A DNA stretch of 64,000 nt from an uncultured Flavobacteriales bacterium (GCA_913054135.1 CAJXJK010000006.1:186001-250000); one strand, 5' to 3'; counted from the stretch's first letter, positions 1 through 9,107 are shown. Numbers and translations: made by a program. The notes: a model not told the origin generated them from the letters alone.

Positions 1-1
1 G

Positions 2-1066
2 TCGTTTGCAGGAACAGTAACTGGAAACTTTTACGGGCTTTTCAAAATGAAAGGATCAGGACAAACAAGATTCAAACATGTTGCCACACCTAATGTTTCT
101 TTCAGCTATGCCCCAGATTTAAGCCAAGGAATTTTAACTCAAATTGACACTTCAAATAACGAGAGAATTTACTCGCCATTTGCATCTAGTTTGTATAAAG
201 AAGCAGGACAAGGGGCGTCAGGAAACTTAAGTTTCTCATTGGCAAACACTCTTAAAATGAAGCGTCTAGATAAAAAGGACACACTAAATGGCTCAAGTAA
301 AAGTTTCAATTTGATAGACGCGGCCAACATTAGAGGTTCGTATGATTTTCTGAAAGACTCACTTAACCTTTCAAACATGACAATTGACTTCAGAACTTCT
401 AAATTCTTGAATATATTTTCATTTCAAACTACCGCCACCCTTAACCCTTATGCGTTCGACGAACTGAACGTAACGAATAGTGATTATGCATGGCAAAATG
501 GTCAAGGAATTGGGAGAATAACAGCTGCTAACTTCACCTCAAATGCAAACTTCACCTCTCAATCAGGTAGAAAGAAACAAAAAGAACTGAATAATTTAAC
601 TGAAGATAATGCCAAAATTAATGGCGCCGCAACTGACGTTAACAAAGTAAACTTTGATATTCCTTGGCAATTAAATGTTGCTTACAACTACAACATCACC
701 TCTGTGATTAAGGATAGCGTAATAGATGACGATTACAAAACAATACAAACTGGAACCGTTAGTGGAGATGTGAGCATCAACCAGAAATGGAAAATTGCCG
801 GTTCAATTTCTGCTGATTTACAACAGTTCCTTCCTAAATATCAAACTGATGCGAATCATCCATTGGGATCACTCATTACGAGATGGAACTTGAATTTATG
901 GAGAGACTTACACTGTTGGGAAGCGACTCTTCAATTAGGTCAGTTAAGCCCATGGAACTTCAATGATTGGACAGCAACCAATTTCACTTTTTTATTCAGA
1001 GTGAACATCAAAGCATCAATGCTGCAGGATATTAAGCTGGAATATAATCGTCCACCGTTTTTCTAG
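2..1066 (+). CDS. lptD: LPS-assembly protein LptD-like outer membrane barrel, C-terminal part (5' end outside window)
   Basis: The frame is open from base 2, so this is the 3' part of a longer gene; the first in-frame ATG at 47 is internal. The visible 354 residues are rich in alternating beta-barrel strands with motifs typical of the Bacteroidota LptD family: a stretch on the pattern 'HVATPNVSFSYAPD', then 'SPFASSLYKEAGQGASG', 'SFSLANTLKMK' and 'ANIRGSYDF', and it ends in Phe-Phe, as outer membrane proteins usually do. By family knowledge LptD receives lipopolysaccharide at the periplasmic side and inserts it into the outer leaflet. The last 35 bases overlap tail-to-tail with the PqiA-like gene on the other strand. 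The N-terminal OstA domain cannot be checked because it lies upstream. Confidence 0.75.
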   Translation, partial: SFAGTVTGNFYGLFKMKGSGQTRFKHVATPNVSFSYAPDLSQGILTQIDTSNNERIYSPFASSLYKEAGQGASGNLSFSLANTLKMKRLDKKDTLNGSSKSFNLIDAANIRGSYDFLKDSLNLSNMTIDFRTSKFLNIFSFQTTATLNPYAFDELNVTNSDYAWQNGQGIGRITAANFTSNANFTSQSGRKKQKELNNLTEDNAKINGAATDVNKVNFDIPWQLNVAYNYNITSVIKDSVIDDDYKTIQTGTVSGDVSINQKWKIAGSISADLQQFLPKYQTDANHPLGSLITRWNLNLWRDLHCWEATLQLGQLSPWNFNDWTATNFTFLFRVNIKASMLQDIKLEYNRPPFF

Positions 1067-1946
1067 ACCCAGAAGTCTTCACTACTCTTTTCAAGAAATA
1101 GCCTGAAAAAATAGAGAACACCACAAAGGTGAAAAAGAAGTATAAGCCCATCAGTGCTGAAGATCCTGTCTCTGCTCCTACACTCATATTTGAGAAACTA
1201 AAAAAGGCCAAAAAGACTGCGGCCACAAAGACATCTGCCATACTCCACTTACCGAGTTTCTCAACCACTAAAATGGCGTTCTTACTATACTTTGAACCTG
1301 GCCATATAAATACAACAAGTGATGAAAACAATTTCAGTGCTGGGAACACTATAGAGAATATTAATATGATGATAGCCACAGGTATGTTTCCACCTGTATA
1401 TAAAAATCCGATAACACCTAGAACTGATTTCATTTGATAAAGAGCATAAACCCTACCTGTAATGCCAAGCTCAGGTTTGGCAAAGGACAAGTCCATTGAA
1501 ACCCCAAAATCATCAATATAAGCTTCAATCTCCATCATTGGAGCATTAAGCCCTAAGTACAAAAAGGCCACAGCTGATATTACAAACGCAATTCCCATTG
1601 CCCTTCGATACTCTTGAGATTTCCGGTAAAAAATCAAGATAAAAACTAGGAATCCTAAGACACTAGCTACCATCATCCACCCGTCATTTGCTGCTGACGA
1701 ATAATACAAATCAGCCTTCTGTTCAAGTTCAAGCTTCTTATCCATCTTCTCATCTCCAGGATTTAAAAAGCTTACCGGCACCCATTCCCAAGCATCACCC
1801 ATTCTATTCTCAATACTCAAAATCTCAGCAACTTCTTCTTTTTTTGATTTATAGTTGTTCAATTTTTGAGTAATTCTTACCGTAAAATAAAATGTTGCGG
1901 CAAGCAGAATTCCTGATGATATAATTAAGGCTAAGTACTTTTTCAT
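1032..1946 (-). CDS. PqiA-like (paraquat-inducible protein A family) membrane protein
   Basis: The 304-residue polytopic protein has one N-terminal membrane anchor (about residues 5-26), a soluble loop of about 65 residues, and six or so later hydrophobic segments (about 90-137, 175-220, 238-285). The segment at 231-240, 'LGKWSMADVF', is the characteristic motif of the PqiA/YebS membrane domain, which in other bacteria works with MCE-domain proteins in lipid traffic across the envelope. No MCE gene is visible here, and only one copy of the usually duplicated domain is present, so the role is inferred. The stop lies inside the 3' end of the convergent lptD gene. It is followed upstream by a lipoprotein gene only 1 bp away on the same strand, suggesting co-transcription. 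Confidence 0.6.
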   Translation of the reverse strand: MKKYLALIISSGILLAATFYFTVRITQKLNNYKSKKEEVAEILSIENRMGDAWEWVPVSFLNPGDEKMDKKLELEQKADLYYSSAANDGWMMVASVLGFLVFILIFYRKSQEYRRAMGIAFVISAVAFLYLGLNAPMMEIEAYIDDFGVSMDLSFAKPELGITGRVYALYQMKSVLGVIGFLYTGGNIPVAIIILIFSIVFPALKLFSSLVVFIWPGSKYSKNAILVVEKLGKWSMADVFVAAVFLAFFSFSNMSVGAETGSSALMGLYFFFTFVVFSIFSGYFLKRVVKTSGSRKTVDDYIPA

Positions 1947-1947
1947 C

Positions 1948-2487
1948 TTATTGGTCAGTTAATCTAATTTTGTTTTCTGCAGCAAAAGCATCTTGAGTCT
2001 CAAAAACTTTTTCAAAAGCCTCTGCCTCTTTTTGAGAAAAGCTCAAATCGTATGCCTCGAGCGTGTTGTCATCTACTTCACTCAAGTTTTCCTTTTTCAA
2101 AATGATAGCAATGTTCCCGAAATTTTGAGATAATTCTTCTTCATAAAACCTAAATAAATCTTTCATGGCATTCATGAATTCATCTGAATTCTCAAAGGTT
2201 TCCATCACTTCTAACTTTTGAAGACTGCTTTGGGCTTCAAATATTGCATTTTCTAAATTCAAATCAACATTAGAACTGTCTGAAGCAAAAAGAATATCTA
2301 CTTGATCCAGCATTCCTTCTTGCATATAAGTCAATTCGTTATTGAACTCTACAGCTGTTACTCGTTCTTCATCAATGACTATTTCGCTTGAAAGCGAGTC
2401 TGACTCAGAAACCTCTGAAGAATTATCATCTTCTGTTGATCCAGAACAAGAAAACAATACAATTGGAAGCAAAAAGAATAATCTCAT
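1948..2487 (-). CDS. Hypothetical lipoprotein
   Basis: I place the start at the ATG at 2487, not at the upstream in-frame ATG at 2565, because this gives a clean lipoprotein signal peptide with lipobox LFSC and leaves a 28-bp gap after the preceding gene; the longer version would overlap it. The mature part (about 160 residues) begins with a Ser/Asp/Glu-rich tether and continues as a predicted helical domain rich in Glu, Asn and Phe. I do not recognise the family. It sits between a T9SS cargo gene and a PqiA-like membrane gene on the same strand, with 1 bp between it and the latter, so it may belong to an envelope-related operon. No catalytic motif is visible. Confidence 0.6.
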   Translation of the reverse strand: MRLFFLLPIVLFSCSGSTEDDNSSEVSESDSLSSEIVIDEERVTAVEFNNELTYMQEGMLDQVDILFASDSSNVDLNLENAIFEAQSSLQKLEVMETFENSDEFMNAMKDLFRFYEEELSQNFGNIAIILKKENLSEVDDNTLEAYDLSFSQKEAEAFEKVFETQDAFAAENKIRLTDQ

Positions 2488-2515
2488 ACACCAATAATAA
2501 AGAAAATTAATAGAA

Positions 2516-4858
2516 TTACTGCTTAAGTAATTTTGATTGAAGGATTCTTTCGCCATTTTCATCATTCAGTTCAAGAAGATAAACTCCCTTTGACAGGTTA
2601 GAGACATCAAGAGTTGAAGAAGTTAAGCCCGAATAGATAATTTTACCATTTAAATCTCTCAAGAAGAAAGTGGCTTGAATGGATGGGCTAAAATTTAGCA
2701 ACTGCGAAACCGGATTGGGATAAAACATCAGCTCTTCTATCTCTTCTTCAACTTCTAGCATTGAAAAATCTGTGATAGAAAAATGGTCAAATGCCGCTTC
2801 ACAAATACTTATAGTCTCAACGTAATCAGAAATATTGACGAACAGTTGCATATTATCTGTTAAAGTAAAGCCAGTAGGAACTTCATAAGATTTGGGTACC
2901 CATTGATTCATATTGATATTGTCTTTATGAATTTTAGCAATACTGACAGTCTCAATCCCATTAAAGAGTGTTACAAATAGGGTATCAGCAGGATAAAATG
3001 GGCCAAACATATTATAATAGAAAACATGAAAATTTACATGGGGATTAGAATACGAACTTAAATCGAATACAGGGCTTGCCAAAGTTGTTTCACCTCCTCC
3101 TACTTCATCAGTATTCCCCGCCATTGAACCGTTTCCTGTTACGAAAGTTTTGTTTCCGCAATCCCAAGGTGCGTCAGTGAATGGGTTCTCAATTACTCCT
3201 CCAACATCAACGCCAACAGGAACTTCCCTAACCCACATTCCTTTTTCAGCATCTCCAAAAACTGTCCATCCAAAATCTAAAGAGAAATCATCATATATTC
3301 CCTGGTCCAAGTACAATGTGATACCGCTTGAAAGATCTGTAATAAGGGTGTCTTCAAAACAATCGTTTTTCATTCCCCATTTACCTGCTGTTAAATCATA
3401 ATTATCTTGGTAATAAAGATCAATGACAACTTCTCCATTCACATCTGTAGTGCCATCATGCGAGATGTAAGTGTGTTCAAGTATCACTTGAGCGTCTTCA
3501 ACAGGCAATAATGTTTGAGCATCTAAAACCGTCACAGTAACACTATACTGCGGGATTGGACTCAAGACAACATCTTGACTCACCACGTTTCCTTCAGTTA
3601 AGGGAGTTGAAATTGTTTGTGGATAATAAAGGATTTTAAAATAGGTCACATCATATGTTCCAGATGACTCAATGCCTGTGGCGTAATCTCCAAGTATACC
3701 AGAGAAATCAGATATGTTTTCACCATCAATTGTAATCTCAACATTGTTCAATGGATTTGAAGTTCCGAACTCGGTCACATTTCCTTCAAGATATGCTCCT
3801 TGATGAAGGTCTGCACCAAGAACAAATAGGCCTTCTTGCCTATCAGTTGCAAGTATGTTTCCGGATGAAAGAAATGGATAGGCTCCCCAGCATCCAACCG
3901 AACCACCTTGGTTTAATGGTGACGTGTCAAAGTTCGCTACTTCAACTAGGTTCTGAGGATTACTAATATCATGAATCACAACACCATCAGCATAATATGA
4001 TGTAATCAAATAATCACCTAAAACATGTGAATTATGAGGCATAATCTCTTCACCTGCTGATGACTGAATCTTGTCTAAAGCAATGATGTTAGAAGGATCA
4101 GAAACGTCAAATGACGCCACATATCCCCCATCAACTTCGTCAGTTGTGAATGCAAAATCGCCGTCATCTGTTGTCCAAATATTATGAGTAAAAATTGATG
4201 GCGTAATCGAAGATCCCAAAAACACAGGATTGGCCTTATCTGTCAAATCAACAACTGAGAAAAATCCATCATTGATATGCGCGAAGTAGCCTGTGTCGTT
4301 TACGACATAGCCATCATGGGCATACCACATGTCAAAAGTTCCAACTTCTATCGGGTTTAGTGGATCTGTGAAGACATCAAGAATAATAACGCCTCCATTC
4401 CCTCTGCCAGCTCCAAAAATGTATAAGTAACCATTGTCTTCATACAGGTTGTGAGCAGAATACCACTCACTTCCTACCGGTCCGTTATAAATGGTTGATG
4501 TCAAAGAAGTTGAACTAGGAAGAGGGCTGAGATCGATTATAGTCATGCCTTCATCAGCCTCAGTAGTTACATATGCAAAATCGCTATAGGTTTTAATATC
4601 GCGCCAAATTGAATTCAATCCGGGAATCCATGAAATCTCATTTAAATTGGTTGGATCGGTCACGTCAACAATACTTACTCCATCCTCTGCTCCAACTAGC
4701 GCGTACTCATTATTGTTTTCATCTTCATAACCCCAAATATCATTACAAATAGTTGTATGTGTATCTGGAACATCTATGAACCCTAGCTGCATCATATTCA
4801 ATTGAGAATACGATATCATGCTTGATGAGATGAAGATTAATTGTAGTAGTACTTTCAT
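2516..4858 (-). CDS. Choice-of-anchor B family secreted protein with LVIVD-type repeats and T9SS sorting domain
   Basis: The 780 residues begin with a Sec signal peptide ending near SYSQ. Residues about 25-350 contain repeated 'VSIVDVTDPTN', 'GMTIIDLSPL', 'VVIHDISNPQN' units, the LVIVD beta-propeller repeats seen in choice-of-anchor B proteins. Two carboxypeptidase-regulatory-like Ig folds follow (about 355-520, 'AYLEGNVTEFGTSNPLNNVE' and 'VTVLDAQTLLPVEDAQ'), then a jelly-roll-like domain. The C-terminal 80 residues are a type A T9SS sorting domain ('MFYPNPVSQLLNFS' to 'KLLKQ'), so the protein is exported through the type IX system to the cell surface or medium. The exact function is unknown; adhesive or scaffolding use is a guess. 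No promoter is obvious in the 57 bp upstream. Confidence 0.8.
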   Translation of the reverse strand: MKVLLQLIFISSSMISYSQLNMMQLGFIDVPDTHTTICNDIWGYEDENNNEYALVGAEDGVSIVDVTDPTNLNEISWIPGLNSIWRDIKTYSDFAYVTTEADEGMTIIDLSPLPSSTSLTSTIYNGPVGSEWYSAHNLYEDNGYLYIFGAGRGNGGVIILDVFTDPLNPIEVGTFDMWYAHDGYVVNDTGYFAHINDGFFSVVDLTDKANPVFLGSSITPSIFTHNIWTTDDGDFAFTTDEVDGGYVASFDVSDPSNIIALDKIQSSAGEEIMPHNSHVLGDYLITSYYADGVVIHDISNPQNLVEVANFDTSPLNQGGSVGCWGAYPFLSSGNILATDRQEGLFVLGADLHQGAYLEGNVTEFGTSNPLNNVEITIDGENISDFSGILGDYATGIESSGTYDVTYFKILYYPQTISTPLTEGNVVSQDVVLSPIPQYSVTVTVLDAQTLLPVEDAQVILEHTYISHDGTTDVNGEVVIDLYYQDNYDLTAGKWGMKNDCFEDTLITDLSSGITLYLDQGIYDDFSLDFGWTVFGDAEKGMWVREVPVGVDVGGVIENPFTDAPWDCGNKTFVTGNGSMAGNTDEVGGGETTLASPVFDLSSYSNPHVNFHVFYYNMFGPFYPADTLFVTLFNGIETVSIAKIHKDNINMNQWVPKSYEVPTGFTLTDNMQLFVNISDYVETISICEAAFDHFSITDFSMLEVEEEIEELMFYPNPVSQLLNFSPSIQATFFLRDLNGKIIYSGLTSSTLDVSNLSKGVYLLELNDENGERILQSKLLKQ

Positions 4859-4915
4859 TCTTATCTCTAAAGTTAGTCGATTTTGATTCTTGAAACAAAT
4901 TAGAGCGAAGTGTAA

Positions 4916-5518
4916 TTACTGATTGCCTTTCTTTATTGATTCCCAAGTAGTAAACATAGATTCTTGTGAGGGTCTGTTGGGCTCTTCTTCTCTCAAGGGT
5001 TCCACCTCCTTTAATCCGTCATGACAATCCTGAGGTAATTGCTGATAAAGCTTTGTACCCATAGTTTTCCACTTCATCATATCATCTGAAACCTGTTTGA
5101 TGATTTTTGCAGGATTACCCACAACTAGTGACCTTTCAGGTATTTCCATTTTGGCAGGAACAAAAGTTAGTGCTCCAATAATGGATTCGGCCCCAACTTC
5201 AACATCATCCATTAAAACGGCATTCATCCCTATTAAACAATTCTCGCCCAAGTTTGCTCCATGAATAATAGCACCATGACCAACATGAGCTCCTTTTTTT
5301 AGAACAACCGTTTTTCCGGGAAACATGTGAACTGTGCAGTTTTCTTGAACATTGCAGCCGTCTTCAATAATTATCTTTCCCCAGTCACCTCTTAATGCAC
5401 AAGACGGGCCGATATACACATCTTTACCAATTATCACATTACCAGTAACAGTAGCTTGTGGGTGAACGAAAGAAGATTCGTGAACTACTGGAATAAAACC
5501 ATTGAATTCAAATATCAT
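4916..5518 (-). CDS. PaaY-like gamma-carbonic-anhydrase-family hexapeptide protein
   Basis: The 200 residues form a left-handed beta-helix of hexapeptide repeats from about residue 10 to 150 ('VHPQATVTGNVIIGKDVYIG', 'VGHGAIIHGANLGENCLIGM'), with the metal-binding His positions of gamma carbonic anhydrases present (HM at about 64, H-G-H around 79-85). The C-terminal tail with 'KWKTMGTKLYQQL' and 'KEVEPLREEEPNRP' closely matches PaaY rather than plain carbonic anhydrases; PaaY is a thioesterase-like accessory protein of phenylacetate degradation. No other paa gene is nearby, so the substrate here is open. It is followed 2 bp downstream of a membrane-protein gene on the same strand (5521-6252), so the two and accA are probably co-transcribed. 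Confidence 0.75.
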   Translation of the reverse strand: MIFEFNGFIPVVHESSFVHPQATVTGNVIIGKDVYIGPSCALRGDWGKIIIEDGCNVQENCTVHMFPGKTVVLKKGAHVGHGAIIHGANLGENCLIGMNAVLMDDVEVGAESIIGALTFVPAKMEIPERSLVVGNPAKIIKQVSDDMMKWKTMGTKLYQQLPQDCHDGLKEVEPLREEEPNRPSQESMFTTWESIKKGNQ

Positions 5519-5520
5519 GT

Positions 5521-6252
5521 TTAAATATAGGCATCTTGATTGAGACCTTCTTTATGGAGACGCTTACAACCTAAAAAGAAATAGGTGATTCCTGCTAAGA
5601 GCAATACATGACTCAAATCATTCTTATCAAACCAAGGATGAAGATTTATTTTCATTAAAAAAATGAAAGCTGATGGCAACATTACAAGCACTCCTAAAAC
5701 GAAGTATTTATAATTAATCGACATCCCTTTCTTGTAGTAATATCTTCCCAAAACGCCTGCAGATATTAGAACTCCAACTATGGTGTTAATTGCAATTGGC
5801 AAGAAACCAATGGCCGGTTTTTCATGAATGGGTCCCATTGTAACAATAGCAATCCATACTGCAAATACGATAACCAATTTCCAAAATGAAATACCTTTTA
5901 ATAAGTTAACAGTTTTTGAATTAGGATGAGCTGATATCATTGCTTGCTCAATGCAATAGATTGAGATTGGGCCCGCAATCCAAGTACCGAACTTACCTAC
6001 AACACCCCAATAGTTAAAGAATATATGCGATAAGCCGCCATAAAAAGCGCCAACTCCAAAGATTAAAAAGAACCACATCCAATATGAATAAAATGGATGG
6101 TCAGTCTTCATTTTTCGCATAATGATGATACCGAAAACGACAGAAGTAATCCCTAGAATTGAATCAGTAACTAAGGCCATTGGTTCAACCAAATCAAGAC
6201 CGAATAAAGAAAAATGGATTTTATCAAAATCCGCAAAAATTAACCCAAGCAT
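5521..6252 (-). CDS. Conserved hypothetical seven-helix membrane protein
   Basis: The 243 residues contain about seven hydrophobic helices (about 22-45, 55-80, 85-105, 125-145, 150-172, 182-205, 217-232) separated by short loops, with conserved-looking polar residues in the helices: a 'GGLSHIFFNYWG' segment, 'HPWFDKNDLSH' and 'GCKRLH' near the C terminus. The spacing of His/Asp residues near helices recalls ceramidase/PAQR-like membrane hydrolases, but this is only a resemblance. Start ATG at 6252 is 9 bp after the accA stop on the same strand, and the next gene starts 2 bp after its stop, so it is likely transcribed with accA. I do not recognise the family with confidence. Confidence 0.55.
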   Translation of the reverse strand: MLGLIFADFDKIHFSLFGLDLVEPMALVTDSILGITSVVFGIIIMRKMKTDHPFYSYWMWFFLIFGVGAFYGGLSHIFFNYWGVVGKFGTWIAGPISIYCIEQAMISAHPNSKTVNLLKGISFWKLVIVFAVWIAIVTMGPIHEKPAIGFLPIAINTIVGVLISAGVLGRYYYKKGMSINYKYFVLGVLVMLPSAFIFLMKINLHPWFDKNDLSHVLLLAGITYFFLGCKRLHKEGLNQDAYI

Positions 6253-6261
6253 TGAAACAGT

Positions 6262-7221
6262 CTATTTTCCTTTGTAAACTCCCATTTCACAGAACTTGTC
6301 AATTCTCTTGTTGGCCCTTTTTTGAGGATCCATTGGCTTTAGTTTTTCCAAGTTCTTTTTGATTGATTTCTTCACATTTGCAAAGGTCTCTTCTCTAAAT
6401 CTGTGCGCTCCGCCTGTTGGTTCCTGAATGATTTCGTCTACAATTTTAAGATTCTTCATATCAGTTGAAGTCAACTTCAACGCTTCTGCAGCTTTCTCTT
6501 TGAAATCCCAACTTCTCCATAAAATTGTAGAACAATTCTCAGGTGAAATAACTGAGTACCATGAGTTTTCAAGCATAATTACTTTATCTCCTACTCCAAT
6601 CCCTAATGCTCCACCCGAAGCTCCTTCACCAATAATGATACACAATACAGGAACTTTAAGATTCATCATTTCATATATGTTTCTTGCAATTGCTTCTCCT
6701 TGTCCTCTTTCCTCAGCTTCTAAGCCTGGGAATGCACCAGGAGTATCAATCAAAGTGACGATAGGTTTATTGAATTTCTCAGCTAGTTTAAAAAGTCTTA
6801 ATGCCTTTCTATATCCTTCTGGATTTGGCATACCGAAATTTCTGTATTGTCTTGCCTTCGTATTTGCACCTTTTTGTTGACCGACAAACATTACCGTCTC
6901 TCCATCCAATTGACCAAACCCACCAATCATGGCTTTGTCATCTTTCACATTTCTATCCCCATGTAACTCAATAAAGTTACCGTCTGTAAGAGCATCAATG
7001 TACTCTAAAGAATAAGGTCTATCTGGGTGTCTTGATAATTGAACCCTTTGCCAAGGTGTCAATTTTCCGAAAATATCTTTTGTCGTGGCGTTCAGCTTCT
7101 TCTCAAGATCTTTGATCATCTTAGAACTGTCAACTCCACTATTAGTCTCTATTTCTCTAGCTTTCGCAATTTCCTCCTCTATCAATGATAAAGGTTCTTC
7201 GAACTCTAAATAATTTGCCAT
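6262..7221 (-). CDS. accA: Acetyl-CoA carboxylase carboxyltransferase subunit alpha
   Basis: The 319 residues match the usual AccA length and layout. The N-terminal helical region contains '[17 protein letters not shown]', followed by '[16 protein letters not shown]', the CoA/carboxybiotin-binding crotonase fold with '[20 protein letters not shown]' and the oxyanion-forming '[15 protein letters not shown]', and '[15 protein letters not shown]'. AccA with AccD transfers CO2 from carboxybiotin to acetyl-CoA to make malonyl-CoA, the first committed step of fatty acid synthesis, in the cytoplasm. It is transcribed divergently from ispE. A TAAATTTG box lies on the minus strand 46 bp upstream of the start (7268-7275), a good match to the Bacteroidota -7 element. 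The downstream membrane protein gene follows after 9 bp. Confidence 0.95.
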   Translation of the reverse strand: MANYLEFEEPLSLIEEEIAKAREIETNSGVDSSKMIKDLEKKLNATTKDIFGKLTPWQRVQLSRHPDRPYSLEYIDALTDGNFIELHGDRNVKDDKAMIGGFGQLDGETVMFVGQQKGANTKARQYRNFGMPNPEGYRKALRLFKLAEKFNKPIVTLIDTPGAFPGLEAEERGQGEAIARNIYEMMNLKVPVLCIIIGEGASGGALGIGVGDKVIMLENSWYSVISPENCSTILWRSWDFKEKAAEALKLTSTDMKNLKIVDEIIQEPTGGAHRFREETFANVKKSIKKNLEKLKPMDPQKRANKRIDKFCEMGVYKGK

Positions 7222-7267
7222 GCATTTTGTTTTTTAAAATTCACCAAAAATGAATTTGATGAAGGGT

Positions 7268-7275
7268 CAAATTTA
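7268..7275 (-). promoter_or_regulatory. Candidate -7 promoter element for accA
   Basis: On the minus strand these bases read TAAATTTG, an exact match to the Bacteroidota -7 consensus TAnnTTTG, 46 bp upstream of the accA start. The -33 TTTG element is weak (TTTC nearby), so this is a motif call only. Confidence 0.4.
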
Positions 7276-7322
7276 CACTTTTTTAATCAGTCGATTTGAA
7301 AGATTCATCTAAAATTTCAGCT

Positions 7323-7330
7323 TATATTCG
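7323..7330 (+). promoter_or_regulatory. Candidate -7 promoter element for ispE
   Basis: TATATTCG differs from TAnnTTTG at one base and lies 16 nt before the GTG at 7347. A TTTG at 7295-7298 is 24 nt upstream, close to the usual -33/-7 spacing. This arrangement also argues that the TTG at 7296 is not the real start. Confidence 0.35.
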
Positions 7331-7346
7331 TAAAAAAAGGATAGAA

Positions 7347-8123
7347 GTGATCTTATTTTCAAACGCTAAAATCAATATTGGTCTGCAAATCAAGGGAAAA
7401 AGACATGATAGCTACCATAACCTGGAAAGCATATTTTATCCTATCCCCTTTTATGATCTAATTGAAATTCAAGAAGCAGATACAGATCAATTTTCTCAAT
7501 CTGGTATTGAAATAAACCCAATAGACAATCTTATCACAAAGACAGTTGATCTGTTGAGAAGAGATTTTGATTTCCCGCACATTCAGCTTCATTTAAACAA
7601 GAGAATTCCTTTAGGTTCAGGCCTTGGTGGTGGCTCATCTAATGCAACAGCAGTTCTCAAAGGGTTAAATGAATTATTTGATCTTGACATTAAGACTGAT
7701 AAAATGCTTGACTATGCATTAACGCTAGGAAGTGACTGCCCTTTCTTTGTTGAAAACCAAGTTGCATATGTTTCAGGTAGGGGTGAAAACATCTCGCCCT
7801 TAAACTTCACTTTAAAAGGGAAATACTTACATCTTATCTACCCGGGTATTCACATTTCAACTGCTGACGCCTTCTCATCAATGGACAGGTCTATTAGTAC
7901 TCATCTAGATTTTACCGATACCTCAAACTGGCAAAACTTTAAAAATGATTTCGAATTTGGGGCAGTAGAAAGTCACACCAATATCGGAATCTTGTTAAGT
8001 CATCTAAAAAAGAAAGGGGCAATCTTTGCTTCTTTAAGCGGCTCTGGCTCTTCTATTTATGGTATTTACAATGAAAAGCCTCAATTGATTGATGGACTTG
8101 ATAATTGGATTTTGGAATTATAA
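7347..8123 (+). CDS. ispE: 4-diphosphocytidyl-2-C-methyl-D-erythritol kinase (MEP pathway)
   Basis: This GHMP-fold kinase phosphorylates CDP-ME in the methylerythritol phosphate (MEP) route to IPP and DMAPP. With the GTG start the protein begins directly at the family's conserved N terminus (catalytic Lys in 'FSNAKINIGLQIKGKRHDSY'); the in-frame TTG at 7296 would add 17 residues that the family lacks. The glycine-rich ATP loop 'PLGSGLGGGSSNAT' is at about 88-101, and the catalytic Asp in 'GSDCPFF' and the C-terminal 'SLSGSGSSIYGIY' motif are intact. The 258 residues fit the family length. It overlaps the convergent glycosyltransferase by 6 bp. Its presence beside a full mevalonate gene set at 40-46 kb is unusual. 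Confidence 0.9.
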   Translation: MILFSNAKINIGLQIKGKRHDSYHNLESIFYPIPFYDLIEIQEADTDQFSQSGIEINPIDNLITKTVDLLRRDFDFPHIQLHLNKRIPLGSGLGGGSSNATAVLKGLNELFDLDIKTDKMLDYALTLGSDCPFFVENQVAYVSGRGENISPLNFTLKGKYLHLIYPGIHISTADAFSSMDRSISTHLDFTDTSNWQNFKNDFEFGAVESHTNIGILLSHLKKKGAIFASLSGSGSSIYGIYNEKPQLIDGLDNWILEL

Positions 8124-9107
8124 TATCCAGAAATTCTCACCTCTTTTAAAACCCTTCTTCGTCATGAAATTCTCAATTTGATATCTGAGACTCTGATCAG
8201 TTGGCCAATTGGTCAATAAAGCATATTGATTCGAAGTCAATTCAGAAATATGAAATAGATCAATATTTGATGAGATTCGATCAGAGTTCATATCAAAGCA
8301 TTTATGTCGGACATCCAATTCTCTAAGAATTGCTTTAGTAAGCTTACCTTTCTTACCTGCCCCAATAATTTGAACTTGACTATCCTGTTCAAGTTCATTT
8401 ATGCAAAAATGTTTAAGTTTTAATTTGAAGAAAGATTCTTGCTGATAAGTATTAGAATTTCGGGAAGTTCTTTCAGGATGCTCTCTCCACATATGAGTCT
8501 CGTCATCACATTTAACCACCTCATATCCATACGCGTACCACTTCAAAACCAAATCGTAATCCTCAGGATACTCAAGAGCAGAGAGCAATATATCATTTTC
8601 AAAACAAGATCTGTGGACTAGCCAGTTTGGAGAAGCTATTGTGCACTCCCGGTAGACTTCTGCCTTGTAATTATCAATGTTATTAATCCATTTTTCATAG
8701 GAGAGGTACCCTTCAGAAACAGGACCATTCGAAAAATACTTCACATTTCCTGTGGCAATCACACCTTCTCTGCCATTTAAAGTTTTGACCAAAATCTCAA
8801 GTTTTTCTGAAGGCATTAAGTCATCAGCATCCATTCTATGAATGAGTTCTCCATTCGAACAATCAAATGCTTGAGAAATGGCATCAACTATTCCTTTGCC
8901 TTTACTTTTTAAAATGGTGATTCTCTCATCCTCTTTTTCAAAACGAGTCAAAACTTCGAGTGAAGTATCAACCGAATGATCATCAACTGCTATGAGCTCC
9001 CAATTCGAATAGGTTTGCTCTAAAATTGATTCAATACAATCAGCTAAATAAAGAGCTGCATCCTTTACAGGCATTAGGATAGATACTTTATTGCTTTTGT
9101 TTAGCAT
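8118..9107 (-). CDS. Family 2 glycosyltransferase
   Basis: The 329 residues start with a GT-A fold: 'VSILMPVKDAALYLADCIES', the nucleotide-binding 'VDDHS' at 41-45 and the metal-binding 'DADD' at 93-96, followed by the acceptor region with 'YPEDYDLVLKWYAYGYE' (about 188-204). After about residue 240 comes an extra segment with 'VQIIGAGKKGKLTKAILREL', which resembles a Rossmann-like glycine-rich strand-turn-helix, so the enzyme may carry a small additional domain. The sugar donor and acceptor cannot be read from sequence; transfer to a surface glycan is a reasonable inference. The gene stands alone, converging on ispE with a 6-bp overlap and diverging from the dioxygenase-like gene at 9161. 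Confidence 0.85.
   Translation of the reverse strand: MLNKSNKVSILMPVKDAALYLADCIESILEQTYSNWELIAVDDHSVDTSLEVLTRFEKEDERITILKSKGKGIVDAISQAFDCSNGELIHRMDADDLMPSEKLEILVKTLNGREGVIATGNVKYFSNGPVSEGYLSYEKWINNIDNYKAEVYRECTIASPNWLVHRSCFENDILLSALEYPEDYDLVLKWYAYGYEVVKCDDETHMWREHPERTSRNSNTYQQESFFKLKLKHFCINELEQDSQVQIIGAGKKGKLTKAILRELDVRHKCFDMNSDRISSNIDLFHISELTSNQYALLTNWPTDQSLRYQIENFMTKKGFKRGENFWIL

Noticed and set aside
3150-3401. Plus-strand open frames within the T9SS cargo gene, and similar frames opposite other long genes.
   Set aside because: They lie entirely inside well-supported genes, lack signal or family motifs, and follow the codon structure of the opposite strand.
7296-7346. The TTG at 7296 as the ispE start.
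   Set aside because: It adds 17 residues not seen in the family, overlaps the candidate -33 and -7 boxes, and the GTG at 7347 yields the canonical N terminus.
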